Assembly (NCBI GenBank): GCA_002778575.1
Contig: PFBJ01000004.1
Location: 1 to 46,550 of the forward strand
Source of the DNA: Candidatus Kaiserbacteria bacterium CG10_big_fil_rev_8_21_14_0_10_49_17
GTDB lineage: Bacteria; Patescibacteriota; Minisyncoccia; Phycocordibacterales; JABMNX01
Reading direction: 5' to 3'
DNA: 46,550 bases
The stretch's first letter is position 1. Every line of letters begins with the position of its first letter. Under the pieces are notes generated by a model. That model searched no databases and was not told where the DNA came from. It worked only from the letters and a program-made list of their open reading frames with translations. Below are positions 1 through 9,365 of the stretch, one piece after another. Position numbers and translations under genes: made by a program.

Positions 1-1234
1 CGAGTGAGAATGCACAGCCTGGCGCGAGCTCGTTGAGTTCAGCGAGCATCTCCGCCTCGCGCCGCTTCGTGTAGTGTTCAGTCGGTATGATACGCACGCG
101 GAATATATGCAGTGCTGTATGCACGATCTGGTACTGTCGCAGCGCAGCACTCCGGCGATTGAAGACACCAGTAAGCTGGTACGGCAGGATGGTCCGTCCG
201 TCACGAAGTGCGATCGGCGCTGCAGCAGACGCGCGGCCGACGATCGAGAATGATGGATACGTGCTGCCGCACGGACACGGATCGCTATGACGCACTCCAT
301 GATCCCCGATTTCGTAGCGGATGAATGGCGAAATCATACTATTGAGACCCGTGACGAGGATCCGCCCGCCGGCACCCGCCGGACACTCCTTCCCTGCCGC
401 ATCCACAACTTCGATGATGACGTCCTCACTATTTTCATGATATCGCCCGTGCGAGCATTCGTGCGCCATAACGGAGAGCTCGCGCGAACCATAGTATTGC
501 ACAGGTTTAACCGCAAATACTTCTTCAAATAGTGCTCGTGATTCACTGGTAAGTGGTTCACCGCTTGTAAGGAGTGCCTGTGGGCGCGCTACTATTTTCT
601 CTGCAGTAAAGACATTCGCAACGCAGTGGATTGAAGATGGCAGTCCGAGCACGAGAGTATCGGGCCGCGAGATGAGCGCACAGAGGTGTTCGTAATGCAT
701 ACGCGCTTCCTTAGCGGAGCGGATTGTAAAGAAGTGTCCTCTAAAAAGCGGATTTGGGTTGTGTGTCGGCCAAATAAGAACGAGAGACTTCCGCTGAAAA
801 TCGTGCATACCAGTTATCCGAGCAACGTGTGCTACGTGGCGCGCGCCAAGTCGTCGGTCAATAAAAAATGAGAGCGGCTCACCAGTTGAGCCTGACGTGC
901 TCGTGGGAATAGCGTGTTTCCGTACTGTCGAGATAGTTGCCCGTTCTTCAGGCGCAACCGCTTGCATATCCGCCTTTGTCACGACTGGGAGAGATTCGAG
1001 TCGCGTACTTTTCTCTTGGCCTATGCGATTACGCCAAAACGGAATACGCTGTGCGGATGATAGAAGATGAACGAGACGTCTCCTCTGGAGTGCTTCCCGC
1101 CACGCTGCTCCTGCCTTCTCACTCTCTTGGAGCGCTTGCATATGCAAACGTATAAAGTGTGATTCGAGACTGTGGTGTGGAGGCCTGAATATATGTGGCT
1201 CCTCAAGAATAAGAGATGCGAGTTTTCTGTTCAT
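1..1234 (-). CDS. CapK/PaaK-like (phenylacetate-CoA ligase / F390 synthetase family) adenylate-forming enzyme, 3' truncated by window edge
   Basis: Manual minus-strand translation is open from ATG at 1234 to base 1 (MNRKLASLILEEPHIFRPPHHSLESHF...STSGSTGEPLSFFID...LLTSGEPLTSESRALFEEVFAVKPVQYYGSRELSVMAHEC...RYEIGDHGVRHSDPCPCGS). Contains a P-loop-like SGSTGEP and YGSRE. ATGA overlap with the upstream CapA stop. Not in the ORF track because it has no stop inside the window. Confidence 0.85.
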   Translation of the reverse strand, partial: MNRKLASLILEEPHIFRPPHHSLESHFIRLHMQALQESEKAGAAWREALQRRRLVHLLSSAQRIPFWRNRIGQEKSTRLESLPVVTKADMQAVAPEERATISTVRKHAIPTSTSGSTGEPLSFFIDRRLGARHVAHVARITGMHDFQRKSLVLIWPTHNPNPLFRGHFFTIRSAKEARMHYEHLCALISRPDTLVLGLPSSIHCVANVFTAEKIVARPQALLTSGEPLTSESRALFEEVFAVKPVQYYGSRELSVMAHECSHGRYHENSEDVIIEVVDAAGKECPAGAGGRILVTGLNSMISPFIRYEIGDHGVRHSDPCPCGSTYPSFSIVGRASAAAPIALRDGRTILPYQLTGVFNRRSAALRQYQIVHTALHIFRVRIIPTEHYTKRREAEMLAELNELAPGCAFSL

Positions 1235-2316
1235 AAAGTAAATTGTCTAGCACGAATTGGCTGCCTCATGTCCTCTACTACCTGCAATCGTGGAGTATCT
1301 ACAACACGAGTCGGTGTCAGTGTGTAAGAGCGAATCCCTTCAACACAGACTGAAAGACTGAGGATACCACCACCATCAAAGCGCGTTCCAGCATACAGTG
1401 ACTCATCCGGTTTATATCGGCCCGCGACAGATGGATCATAGAGGAAAAGACCAAGACTGTGCGCTATAAGCGCACCGTTATACCACTCAACCGTCTGCAG
1501 TGTATGCGGATGTGAATTAACAACCACATCAGCGCCGAATTCAACGGCGCGCTGAGACAAACGTATTTGATGTGCATCCGGCGCATCTGTTGAAGTGCCT
1601 CCAACATGCTCGGCAGTATGGAGGGCGACAATGACAATATCGGCCATTTCTTGTGCCTGTTTAATACTCCTGGCAAGATTCTCTTCCGTCAATTTGGCAA
1701 TGCCGCGCTGATCTTCCCGAGCATAGTAGGTATATGGTAGTAAATCAGTGAAGCCAAGAAATGCGACCCGCACGCCACCGTGGCGTACAATACGTGGCTC
1801 AATGGCTTCCTTTTCATTTTCTCCAATGCCAACAAGAGAGATATTTGAATGAGTGAAGTGTGTGAGTGTCTCATCAATTCCTATAAATCCAAAATCGGCT
1901 GCATGGTTATTCGCAAAAGAAATCACCAGTCCTGGGAAAAAGGAGAGAAAATCCTCAATTGCTGGCGGTGTCCGTAGTGAAAAACTTTTTGGAAGCCCTT
2001 TTTCCCGGGCAACACCCCCGGAGGCAATAATGCCTTCGTAGTTCATAAAGGTTATATCACTTTGCGCAAATGCAGCTCTAAAGCGCCCGAGAATGGTTGG
2101 CGCAAAATCTTCGGATTCTATTTGTCGCCACGGAGCACCACTACCAATGAGCAAATCACCGAGCACAGTAATCCGTACAGGCGCTTCCCCATTTGGGCAC
2201 AGAAGAGAGGTAGTTTCAGTTTCAGCTGCCTTTATAAATGCAAATATACAAAGAACAAAAATGCCCACAGTAATATACGGCACAATTGAAGCGCGCGTGC
2301 TCGATGTCGTTTGCAT
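1231..2316 (-). CDS. CapA-like (PGA_cap) metallophosphoesterase-fold protein, membrane anchored
   Basis: 361 aa: N-terminal TM, VLGDLLIGSG, NYEGII, SFANNHAADFG, SHPHTLQTVEWYNGALIAHSLG, typical of poly-gamma-glutamate capsule CapA family. Confidence 0.85.
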   Translation of the reverse strand: MQTTSSTRASIVPYITVGIFVLCIFAFIKAAETETTSLLCPNGEAPVRITVLGDLLIGSGAPWRQIESEDFAPTILGRFRAAFAQSDITFMNYEGIIASGGVAREKGLPKSFSLRTPPAIEDFLSFFPGLVISFANNHAADFGFIGIDETLTHFTHSNISLVGIGENEKEAIEPRIVRHGGVRVAFLGFTDLLPYTYYAREDQRGIAKLTEENLARSIKQAQEMADIVIVALHTAEHVGGTSTDAPDAHQIRLSQRAVEFGADVVVNSHPHTLQTVEWYNGALIAHSLGLFLYDPSVAGRYKPDESLYAGTRFDGGGILSLSVCVEGIRSYTLTPTRVVDTPRLQVVEDMRQPIRARQFTL

Positions 2317-2352
2317 ATTGCAAAGGATACCAGAGGTATGCGCTCTCAGCCT

Positions 2353-4665
2353 CTATTGGTGTGGGCTCGCCGGTTCACTACTCTCCCGACGGCGCATCCA
2401 ATGGTGGGCGCCGATGGCACCGAGCGCGACCAGTACGAGAATGCCGAGAAAGAGATTCCACGCAAGGAAGCGATTTGCACCGGCCTCCTCCCGACTCGCG
2501 TCGGTATACGCAACCTCCCCAGACGCATCAACAGTTGCAATAATTTCTCCCTCTAGAATGCCATTTTCACCGTGCCCGATTGTAATAACTTCAACAGTAT
2601 CGTTGCGCGTCGTGAGGTACCCATAGAGCGTCTTGGGATCATACGCAATCATATTGTACGGTCGTCGATCTGTTTCCCCCCAAAATGGCAGTACCCCAGA
2701 CCACGCGAGCGTGAATTCCCCCGAACTCTCATCTTGAATGAACACATCGACAACCTCTTCGCCGCGGTGATTTATGTATACAAACTCCGTACTCGGATCA
2801 AAAAAGATACGGTACGGCTTTCCGTCTATTGGAATTTCCTGCGCGATTTTTCGCGTGTCTGGATTGATAACAATTACTTTTTCACCTCGCTCAACGGTCA
2901 CAAGAATGCGATCGAGTTCAGATATGTAACGCACCCAGATAGGGTTTTCTCCAACCGGAATTGTACTAACAAGTTTTTGTGTCGCCGTATCAATAACTGC
3001 TACCACACCGCCCGCGTAAAGAGCTGTATAGAGCATACCCCGACGCTCATCAATAGTGTTCACTAGCGGATAGCTTCCATCAGGTACATCAACTGTCCCA
3101 ACCACCGTATCTGTCGCCCCGTCTATGACTGTAATTTTCCCTGCCGCCGCGTTCGAGTAATACAGAATGTTTTGTTCCTCAAAGATGACACCGCCGCGTG
3201 GTTGCTGTGCAAGCTGGAGTGTTTTTTGCGGGTATGTGTCATTTGTAATATCAATGACTGCAAGAGTACTGTCGGCAGGGCTCACTGCGTAAAGCTTTTG
3301 CGTTTTCTTATTTAAGAAAAGATTCTGAATAGCCCGCCCGCTTGGAATTTTCTCAATCGGTTTAAATGTTGTTGCGTCTAGTACAGTAATGAAATTGGCT
3401 CCAATGTTCGACACAAAGACGCGATTGCCAGGACTATCAATAACAATACTCTGTGGGCTGGAGAAAAATACCTCAGACGTATTTTGCGCAATCCTAATTG
3501 AACGAGCCTCAAGGGAGGTTACATCAACAACAATAATCTCCTCTCCTTGCCACGTTAAAATGTATGCCTCACTAGTCGTATCTGAGAATACAAGAGATTT
3601 CGCGGACATAACCACATCACGTCTGTCAATGATTTTATTTGCAGTCGTGTCGTAGACAATGTATTTCCCCTCTGTTCGATTCAGTATAAAAAGTCGCTTT
3701 AGGTTAGTCGCATACGCGATCTGTATGGGTGCTGTTTCAAAATACGCTGGCGAATTAATATCAATGGTCGTAGTAGTAAAATTCGGAGCGATAACGGTAA
3801 TTGTTCCTGAAGCATTATTTGCGACGAAGACATCGCCGGTTTGCTCATCATACGCAAGGTCGGTTGGGTCTGCACCGACCGAAACAATTGATACAACAGA
3901 GCCCGTATTTGGATCAATAACATACACATCATCTGAACCGGTATGAGAGATATACGCGTAGCCGGTCACATTATTAAGAAGGATATCCGTCGGGCTCAAA
4001 CCAACTGCCACCTCCTTGATTCCTGCAGATGTATCATCAGGGACAATACTCACCGTACCAGCCCCTTCATTGACGCTTACGACAGTGTGATCAGCTGTAA
4101 CGGCAAGGGCGGTCGGCAGTGCGCCAATACGCAGTTGCGCTTGCTGCTGTTCTGTAAGTGAAAGTCGGAAAAGGCTGTCAGCCCCATATCCCATGTATAA
4201 CGTGGTCCCGTCTGGTGAAAATGCAAACGACAGTCGCCCGCTTTCGAGACGGCCATTGAATGTGTAGGCCGGGCCACCCTCAAGAGATTTCGTACCAGCA
4301 TTGTATACCGCAACACTGAGGCGAAACATCCGATTGTCTGGATCATATTCAAGTACGACAATTCGGTCACCTGTTGACGATAGGAGTATCTGATACGGGA
4401 CACCCCTCAATTCCGGAATTTTCTCGCCTTTAAACACAAAAGAATCCTCCCGAATATTGTACCCAGATACTGTGCCGTCCTTATTAAGTATGTACAGGAG
4501 TGTACCATCTGTACTTACTGCTATATCTTGCGCTCCAGGAATTGAAAGCGCATCCTGCGCATGACTTACCATCGGAGCCATGCTTAAGAATGCGCCACAG
4601 CAAACAGTAATCGCTACGAGAACTGATACGAATCGACTATTGCACATTGGTGCGGAAAATAGCAT
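2353..4665 (-). CDS. Secreted/anchored YVTN-type beta-propeller repeat protein
   Basis: ORF 2353-4725; a start around MLFSAPMCNSRF is more likely, with signal peptide ending MVSHAQ. Many repeats of the YVTN type (VYVIDPNTGSVVSIVSVGADPTDLAYDEQTGDVFVANNASGTITVI) and a C-terminal TM LGILVLVALGAIGA followed by RRR. Confidence 0.85.
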   Translation of the reverse strand: MLFSAPMCNSRFVSVLVAITVCCGAFLSMAPMVSHAQDALSIPGAQDIAVSTDGTLLYILNKDGTVSGYNIREDSFVFKGEKIPELRGVPYQILLSSTGDRIVVLEYDPDNRMFRLSVAVYNAGTKSLEGGPAYTFNGRLESGRLSFAFSPDGTTLYMGYGADSLFRLSLTEQQQAQLRIGALPTALAVTADHTVVSVNEGAGTVSIVPDDTSAGIKEVAVGLSPTDILLNNVTGYAYISHTGSDDVYVIDPNTGSVVSIVSVGADPTDLAYDEQTGDVFVANNASGTITVIAPNFTTTTIDINSPAYFETAPIQIAYATNLKRLFILNRTEGKYIVYDTTANKIIDRRDVVMSAKSLVFSDTTSEAYILTWQGEEIIVVDVTSLEARSIRIAQNTSEVFFSSPQSIVIDSPGNRVFVSNIGANFITVLDATTFKPIEKIPSGRAIQNLFLNKKTQKLYAVSPADSTLAVIDITNDTYPQKTLQLAQQPRGGVIFEEQNILYYSNAAAGKITVIDGATDTVVGTVDVPDGSYPLVNTIDERRGMLYTALYAGGVVAVIDTATQKLVSTIPVGENPIWVRYISELDRILVTVERGEKVIVINPDTRKIAQEIPIDGKPYRIFFDPSTEFVYINHRGEEVVDVFIQDESSGEFTLAWSGVLPFWGETDRRPYNMIAYDPKTLYGYLTTRNDTVEVITIGHGENGILEGEIIATVDASGEVAYTDASREEAGANRFLAWNLFLGILVLVALGAIGAHHWMRRRESSEPASPHQ

Positions 4666-4726
4666 AGATGTATTCCTTTTAGTGTACCGAAGCTTCAAAA
4701 AGGTTGCTACAACAGTTACCACCACC

Positions 4727-5677
4727 CTATTCTAAAGACAGCGAAACTATTGGGAACAGTCGTGCGTGCGGATAATCATCAGCAGTTTGTTTGTCAGAGA
4801 TGTGAAAATATTTTCCAATGAGCGCCGTGAGAGTCTCTTCATCCGACGGCGACCAGTTTCGATATGAATGTGCATCTGCGGCAAGTGACGCGCGAACATC
4901 CTCAAGAATCGGGTCACGCAGGTTCTCATCACGAATAAATGCATCAAACGCTGCAAGAGACTGAGGGCGATCATAGTGTCGCTTTGTCGTGTCAGCAAAA
5001 TACCAAACACTCTGAAGACGCAACAGTGCACTCTTTTCAACCTCTGTTACGGGAGAGGACAGTATTGAGATAGTCATATCCCTAAAGTTTTGCTCTTGAA
5101 AATAATCATCAATAAAAAAGAGTCGTGTAATTAATCGACCGTCGGGAGCTAAAAGTGATTGCATACGCTGTAGCAACGCTTCTTCACGAGCCGGTGAGAC
5201 TTGGTGAAGTGCAACATCGCCAAGAATCACATCAAAAAAGTGATCTGGAAATGGAAGCCGTGTCCAATCATCTTTTATCCATCGCTCTTTTTCAGGATCA
5301 ACTAATTCAGTAAATCGGAGCATTGCCGCAGGCATACTCGGAGCAAAATCAGCAACAAAGACATCCGCACCAGTTCGTGCCGCGCAATCTCGAAGCTCTG
5401 GTGTTGAACCGAGTATTAAAATACGTTGCGCAGAGCAGGCTGCGAGCATATCGCGGTAGATACGCAGTTCAGTTACGCTTGGCCGAATTGGAGGTGGGTA
5501 CCGCCCCCAGAGGCGTGCCATGCGTTCCCAGTATGCAAGGTGTGCAGTGCCGCGCATGTCTCGCCCGTTCCGCTTCATTAGTGCAGAGTGTACCGCTGTG
5601 TCAAGTTCATATAATCCAGCATCATCGAGGAGTCCGGGAATGCGGCGTATCCAGTATCGTAAAATGGAGTATTTCAT
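4727..5677 (-). CDS. Class I SAM-dependent methyltransferase
   Basis: 316 aa: ILILGSTPELRDCAARTGADVFVADFAP, LPFPDHFFDVILGDVALHQV, LLAPDGRLITRLF. Confidence 0.75.
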   Translation of the reverse strand: MKYSILRYWIRRIPGLLDDAGLYELDTAVHSALMKRNGRDMRGTAHLAYWERMARLWGRYPPPIRPSVTELRIYRDMLAACSAQRILILGSTPELRDCAARTGADVFVADFAPSMPAAMLRFTELVDPEKERWIKDDWTRLPFPDHFFDVILGDVALHQVSPAREEALLQRMQSLLAPDGRLITRLFFIDDYFQEQNFRDMTISILSSPVTEVEKSALLRLQSVWYFADTTKRHYDRPQSLAAFDAFIRDENLRDPILEDVRASLAADAHSYRNWSPSDEETLTALIGKYFHISDKQTADDYPHARLFPIVSLSLE

Positions 5678-5721
5678 ATCTCTGGGTAGTACACATCGCT
5701 ATGGTATCATACTGATTACCA

Positions 5722-6990
5722 ATGACGCCGATGAGCCTTGCGGAGATAATTCGCTACACATGGGAACATTCTTCATTTTATCGAGCATTTTGGGGTGAAC
5801 ATGGATTTTCCCCGGAGCAATTCGGTACTGTAGATGATCTCCACGCTATACCTATCCTAACCAAGGAAAGGCTTGCACAGGTACCGCTTTCTGAGCGGAC
5901 AATTAAAACTCCTGGGACTGCACACTATTTGGCCGATATTTCAAGCGGGACAACTCAAACCCCGCTTGTTGTCCTAAAATCTAACCACATTCCGTCTGCA
6001 CACTTTGCGTATGCACAAGCGAGAGCTGGTGCCTGTCAGTCAGCTATGGTGCTTCGCCCGGGTGTATTTGGAACTGCATTCCTCCACGGTGGTATGAATG
6101 CCGGCTACTTCCCACGCGGATCAACAGTGAGTATGGGAGACCCGCGCGATATCCCCTTCTCTGCTTACCTCGCAAAAGAGATTGCCATGGACTTCCTCGT
6201 TGCGCGCCCATCTGATGCAATTCGTCTCGCCCACGCCCTTACAGTTGTTGGCTATTCACCTGAGCGAGTCACAACAATCTGCTGTTCAGGAGAGCCTCTA
6301 ACCACGGCGAGCGCGTCGCTCTTATCAGACTTATACCCAACCGCAACAATTCTCTTTGCCTACGGAATGACTGAGTGTCCAGCATTCCTTGGTCTGCGTA
6401 CTTCAAACTGCACGACACTCAGCACGATTGGTCCTGGTACATATCACCTTGATACTGATGCGTTTTACTTTGAGGAGTATGACGGTCGAGCACTTATAAC
6501 GACACTGGTACCGCTACCGACACCACTTATCCGATATGACACCGGCGATCAAATACAAATGAGTAAAACTGTTTCGTGCGCGTGCGGGTATACATCGGGG
6601 CTCATCGGAAGTGTTGGGCCTCGCACGACGCATGCGTATAAAATAGGCGGATGTTCCTTTTCACTTACCGCAGTACGTCAAGCTTTAGCGACTTTAGAGG
6701 GTCTCGTTACAGACGATTTTCGATTAGAGATAGAGCAGGTGCGCACACCGGCAGACACTCTTGCGCTTGATATACGCCTTGCCATTCGGCCAGCAGGAGT
6801 AGCAACTCCGCTTCTCATTGAATCAGTACTGCAGGCGCTCAAACAGATGCCGGTACAGAAAACGCGCTCTCTCGGTGATGCTCTTGAAAGCACGCTCATC
6901 CGAAACCTTGAAATTATTCCTGAAAGTACAGTATCGGGCGCCGCATTAGTACCACCTCAGGAAATTACCAACGCATTTAAGCAAACCTAG
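5722..6990 (+). CDS. PaaK-like adenylate-forming enzyme (second paralogue in cluster)
   Basis: 422 aa: ADISSGTTQTPLVV, CCSGEPLTTASASLLSDLYPTATILFAYGMTECPAF, PLIRYDTGDQIQ, characteristic of the PaaK/LuxE-like adenylation fold. Confidence 0.8.
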   Translation: MTPMSLAEIIRYTWEHSSFYRAFWGEHGFSPEQFGTVDDLHAIPILTKERLAQVPLSERTIKTPGTAHYLADISSGTTQTPLVVLKSNHIPSAHFAYAQARAGACQSAMVLRPGVFGTAFLHGGMNAGYFPRGSTVSMGDPRDIPFSAYLAKEIAMDFLVARPSDAIRLAHALTVVGYSPERVTTICCSGEPLTTASASLLSDLYPTATILFAYGMTECPAFLGLRTSNCTTLSTIGPGTYHLDTDAFYFEEYDGRALITTLVPLPTPLIRYDTGDQIQMSKTVSCACGYTSGLIGSVGPRTTHAYKIGGCSFSLTAVRQALATLEGLVTDDFRLEIEQVRTPADTLALDIRLAIRPAGVATPLLIESVLQALKQMPVQKTRSLGDALESTLIRNLEIIPESTVSGAALVPPQEITNAFKQT

Positions 6991-7184
6991 TTTCGGTGTG
7001 CGCGCCACGCACGTGCCAGATGCACGATGAGTGTCAGCACGACCAAAACAAGGACGCCCCACCATACTGCCGTTGCAACATCAATATGCGCAATAATACA
7101 TTTCTGCGCAGGCGTAAGCGTGGTCGGCGATGCGCCTTCAAGACCGCGCAACACGATGAGTTGACTGCTTGTTGTGTTAGTCAT
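6987..7184 (-). CDS. Small single-pass membrane protein, unknown
   Basis: 65 aa with one strong TM (VWWGVLVLVVLTLIVHLA). Overlaps the end of the upstream HTTM-like gene by 8 bp and converges on the + strand adenylation gene with 4 bp overlap. Confidence 0.5.
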   Translation of the reverse strand: MTNTTSSQLIVLRGLEGASPTTLTPAQKCIIAHIDVATAVWWGVLVLVVLTLIVHLARAWRAHRN

Positions 7185-8475
7185 AGATATTTTCTACTGG
7201 ATAGCCGACGACTTCCGGTTCATCTGAGTGAGTTTTAATCCAATCATTGTGTGTCAATGGACGGTATTGAAGAGCGCAAAGCTCGTCGGTGTCTACGATT
7301 CGCAAAAACGGCCCCCCGTTTATTGAGTGGTCGAATGTCCACGCGGCACTCTGAATATGTGCAGCGTTGCGTTTGCAAAATGCATTAAGACGGAACCAAT
7401 AGCGGTATGGCTCACACCGCGCTCGAGCATTCGCACTTTCATTGTATATAACCTGTTCACTACCGTCCGTAAATGTAATGCGTGCTGTCGAGATGCATTG
7501 ATGGTTCGATTCAAACATATACAAGCCGTATTTATTTCCCTCGAGGGTTAACTTTTCATCACCAGGAATAAAAAGTGGCAAAGACTGCATGCATACGAGA
7601 AGCCCTACAAGCACCCAACCAGCAATAGAACGACGATCAAATGGGATTGGTGTCTTTCGATAAAAAAGCCCGAATAGAATGATGAGCGTCGGAAGAACAA
7701 CTGACGGATAGTGATACTTCACCAAGATTCCGGAGTAGAGGTGGAATGCTATAAAAAATACGAGGACGAGGCGTTGCACTAGGCCCGGCCGAGAGAGGAG
7801 GAACCACGCGCCCACCATTTCCATAAAAATGACAAGATTTGTCCAGAATGGAATCGACCAATCAGGGAAAAGTGGCAATCCGGTTTGAAGCGCTGAGAAG
7901 TATGTCCCTGCCACCCAGGCTGGGTGAATTTTTGCCACCGTAGAGAGCGCATAAAATAAAACGAAACAGAGCTTCAAGAAAAACTCTTTATGGGGCAAGA
8001 ACAATAGAATGGTAGTTAATACAAAAAGGTAATAATCGTAATTGCCACCAAGCTGACCTGAGAGAATAAATGTCGCTAACGCATGCCAAAGGTACATAAG
8101 GACAATAGACATGTGCGCAAGGACCCACTCTTTGCGATACATAAGATAAACCGCAATAAGCATGAGGCCGAAAAGCCCCATATAGAGAACCGTCTGAGAG
8201 TATCCATTTGGTAGACCGTGCAAGAAGAGCCAGTCCGTACACCCCTGAAAGTACGGTCGGCATACAGCGTATCCTTTCTCAACAGCATCCGCAGTGAGAA
8301 CAGTGCTTGAAACCCAAAAGCTGAATGTCGTGAAGTATGAAAAAAGTGAAGCGCCGAAGACCCACTTCAATACGAGCTCTTTTTCAAGTTCTTGGATTGA
8401 AAAAAAGCGTTGGTATGCATGAATAATGCGTTGATCGAACGTCGTTGGGAACAGTTTCTTAAGGAGTTGCGTCAT
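7177..8475 (-). CDS. Polytopic membrane protein, HTTM (vitamin-K-dependent gamma-carboxylase-like) related
   Basis: 432 aa, many TMs; segment LSTVAKIHPAWVAGTYFSALQTGLPLFPDWSIPFWTNLVIFMEMVGAWFLL resembles HTTM; soluble C-terminal domain with four Cys. Confidence 0.55.
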   Translation of the reverse strand: MTQLLKKLFPTTFDQRIIHAYQRFFSIQELEKELVLKWVFGASLFSYFTTFSFWVSSTVLTADAVEKGYAVCRPYFQGCTDWLFLHGLPNGYSQTVLYMGLFGLMLIAVYLMYRKEWVLAHMSIVLMYLWHALATFILSGQLGGNYDYYLFVLTTILLFLPHKEFFLKLCFVLFYALSTVAKIHPAWVAGTYFSALQTGLPLFPDWSIPFWTNLVIFMEMVGAWFLLSRPGLVQRLVLVFFIAFHLYSGILVKYHYPSVVLPTLIILFGLFYRKTPIPFDRRSIAGWVLVGLLVCMQSLPLFIPGDEKLTLEGNKYGLYMFESNHQCISTARITFTDGSEQVIYNESANARARCEPYRYWFRLNAFCKRNAAHIQSAAWTFDHSINGGPFLRIVDTDELCALQYRPLTHNDWIKTHSDEPEVVGYPVENIYD

Positions 8476-8525
8476 ACGATTTCTTGCATTATGTCAGAAA
8501 ATGACACGAAGAGGGAGCGTGAAAT

Positions 8526-8555
8526 AAAGCCGGTCGCATTCGCGACCGGCTTTTC
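8526..8555. terminator. Bidirectional intrinsic terminator
   Basis: aaagccggtcgc-attc-gcgaccggctttt; A/T tracts on both sides; lies between the stop of the 8557-9306 gene and the start of the next minus gene. Confidence 0.75.
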
Positions 8556-8556
8556 T

Positions 8557-9306
8557 CTATACCGCCTGCTCAAGCGCATCCGCCATAAACCGCTTGAGAT
8601 TCGGAAGATGCTCGGAAATGGTCACATGGAATGCGTTAAGCGATGTTGGGACATACCGATGTGTTTCTTCAATTATTCCCCACTGGAGGAAAAGCTCGAA
8701 TGGTTTACGCAGAGGCGGAAACGCGCGCCCGCGCGTTTCTGTTATGACAGCCTGAGGCAATCTAGAAAGTGGGATTGGTTCACGTGGCCATTTCTTCCAG
8801 ATTGTACGCTCCATTGTTCCGAACGGGTTCTCTAAAAGTGCTGCGTACGGAACTCCAGTTACTTCAGCACCAACGCGATTCCAAAAAAGTGGGTTACCAT
8901 CGGCGTCTTTGATTCCTGCCATACGCGCCCAGAGGCCACGGAGTGTTGCAGATGATTCGAATGTGTCCCACTCACGGAGAATAAGTCCAGCCAACTGCTT
9001 CAGTACACCAGAGCCGCGATACTTGGAATGGATGCACCACCCGCCAGTTCCGGTATACGGTCCATCATTATGAATCTGGAGGTGCTCGTCTTCAATCGTC
9101 AGGTACACGAAATCTGAAAAATGGGAAATCCATCCGAGCGCGACGAGACCGTCCGTATCACGAATGCTGGAAAGCACCATTTTCTTTTCAAGATGGTCGC
9201 ACAACTCTACAACAGTACGCGGGTACAGCAATAGACCGCCAGCGTTCTGAGCGTAGAAAGCTAAGGCCTCTTCTGCCTGATTCGCAGAGATACGACCCAA
9301 GAGCAT
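8557..9306 (-). CDS. GNAT-family acetyltransferase-like protein
   Basis: 249 aa; GGWCIHSKYRGSGVLKQLAGLILREW resembles the acetyl-CoA binding motif A. Confidence 0.6.
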   Translation of the reverse strand: MLLGRISANQAEEALAFYAQNAGGLLLYPRTVVELCDHLEKKMVLSSIRDTDGLVALGWISHFSDFVYLTIEDEHLQIHNDGPYTGTGGWCIHSKYRGSGVLKQLAGLILREWDTFESSATLRGLWARMAGIKDADGNPLFWNRVGAEVTGVPYAALLENPFGTMERTIWKKWPREPIPLSRLPQAVITETRGRAFPPLRKPFELFLQWGIIEETHRYVPTSLNAFHVTISEHLPNLKRFMADALEQAV

Positions 9307-9365
9307 CGAACTGTCTCCTTTTAATCACTTCTCTGGGCGAATACTAGTACCGCAACGCGACTGCG

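Noticed and set aside
2093-2626. 177-aa plus-strand ORF
   Set aside because: Antisense across the CapA/beta-propeller junction; composition not protein-like
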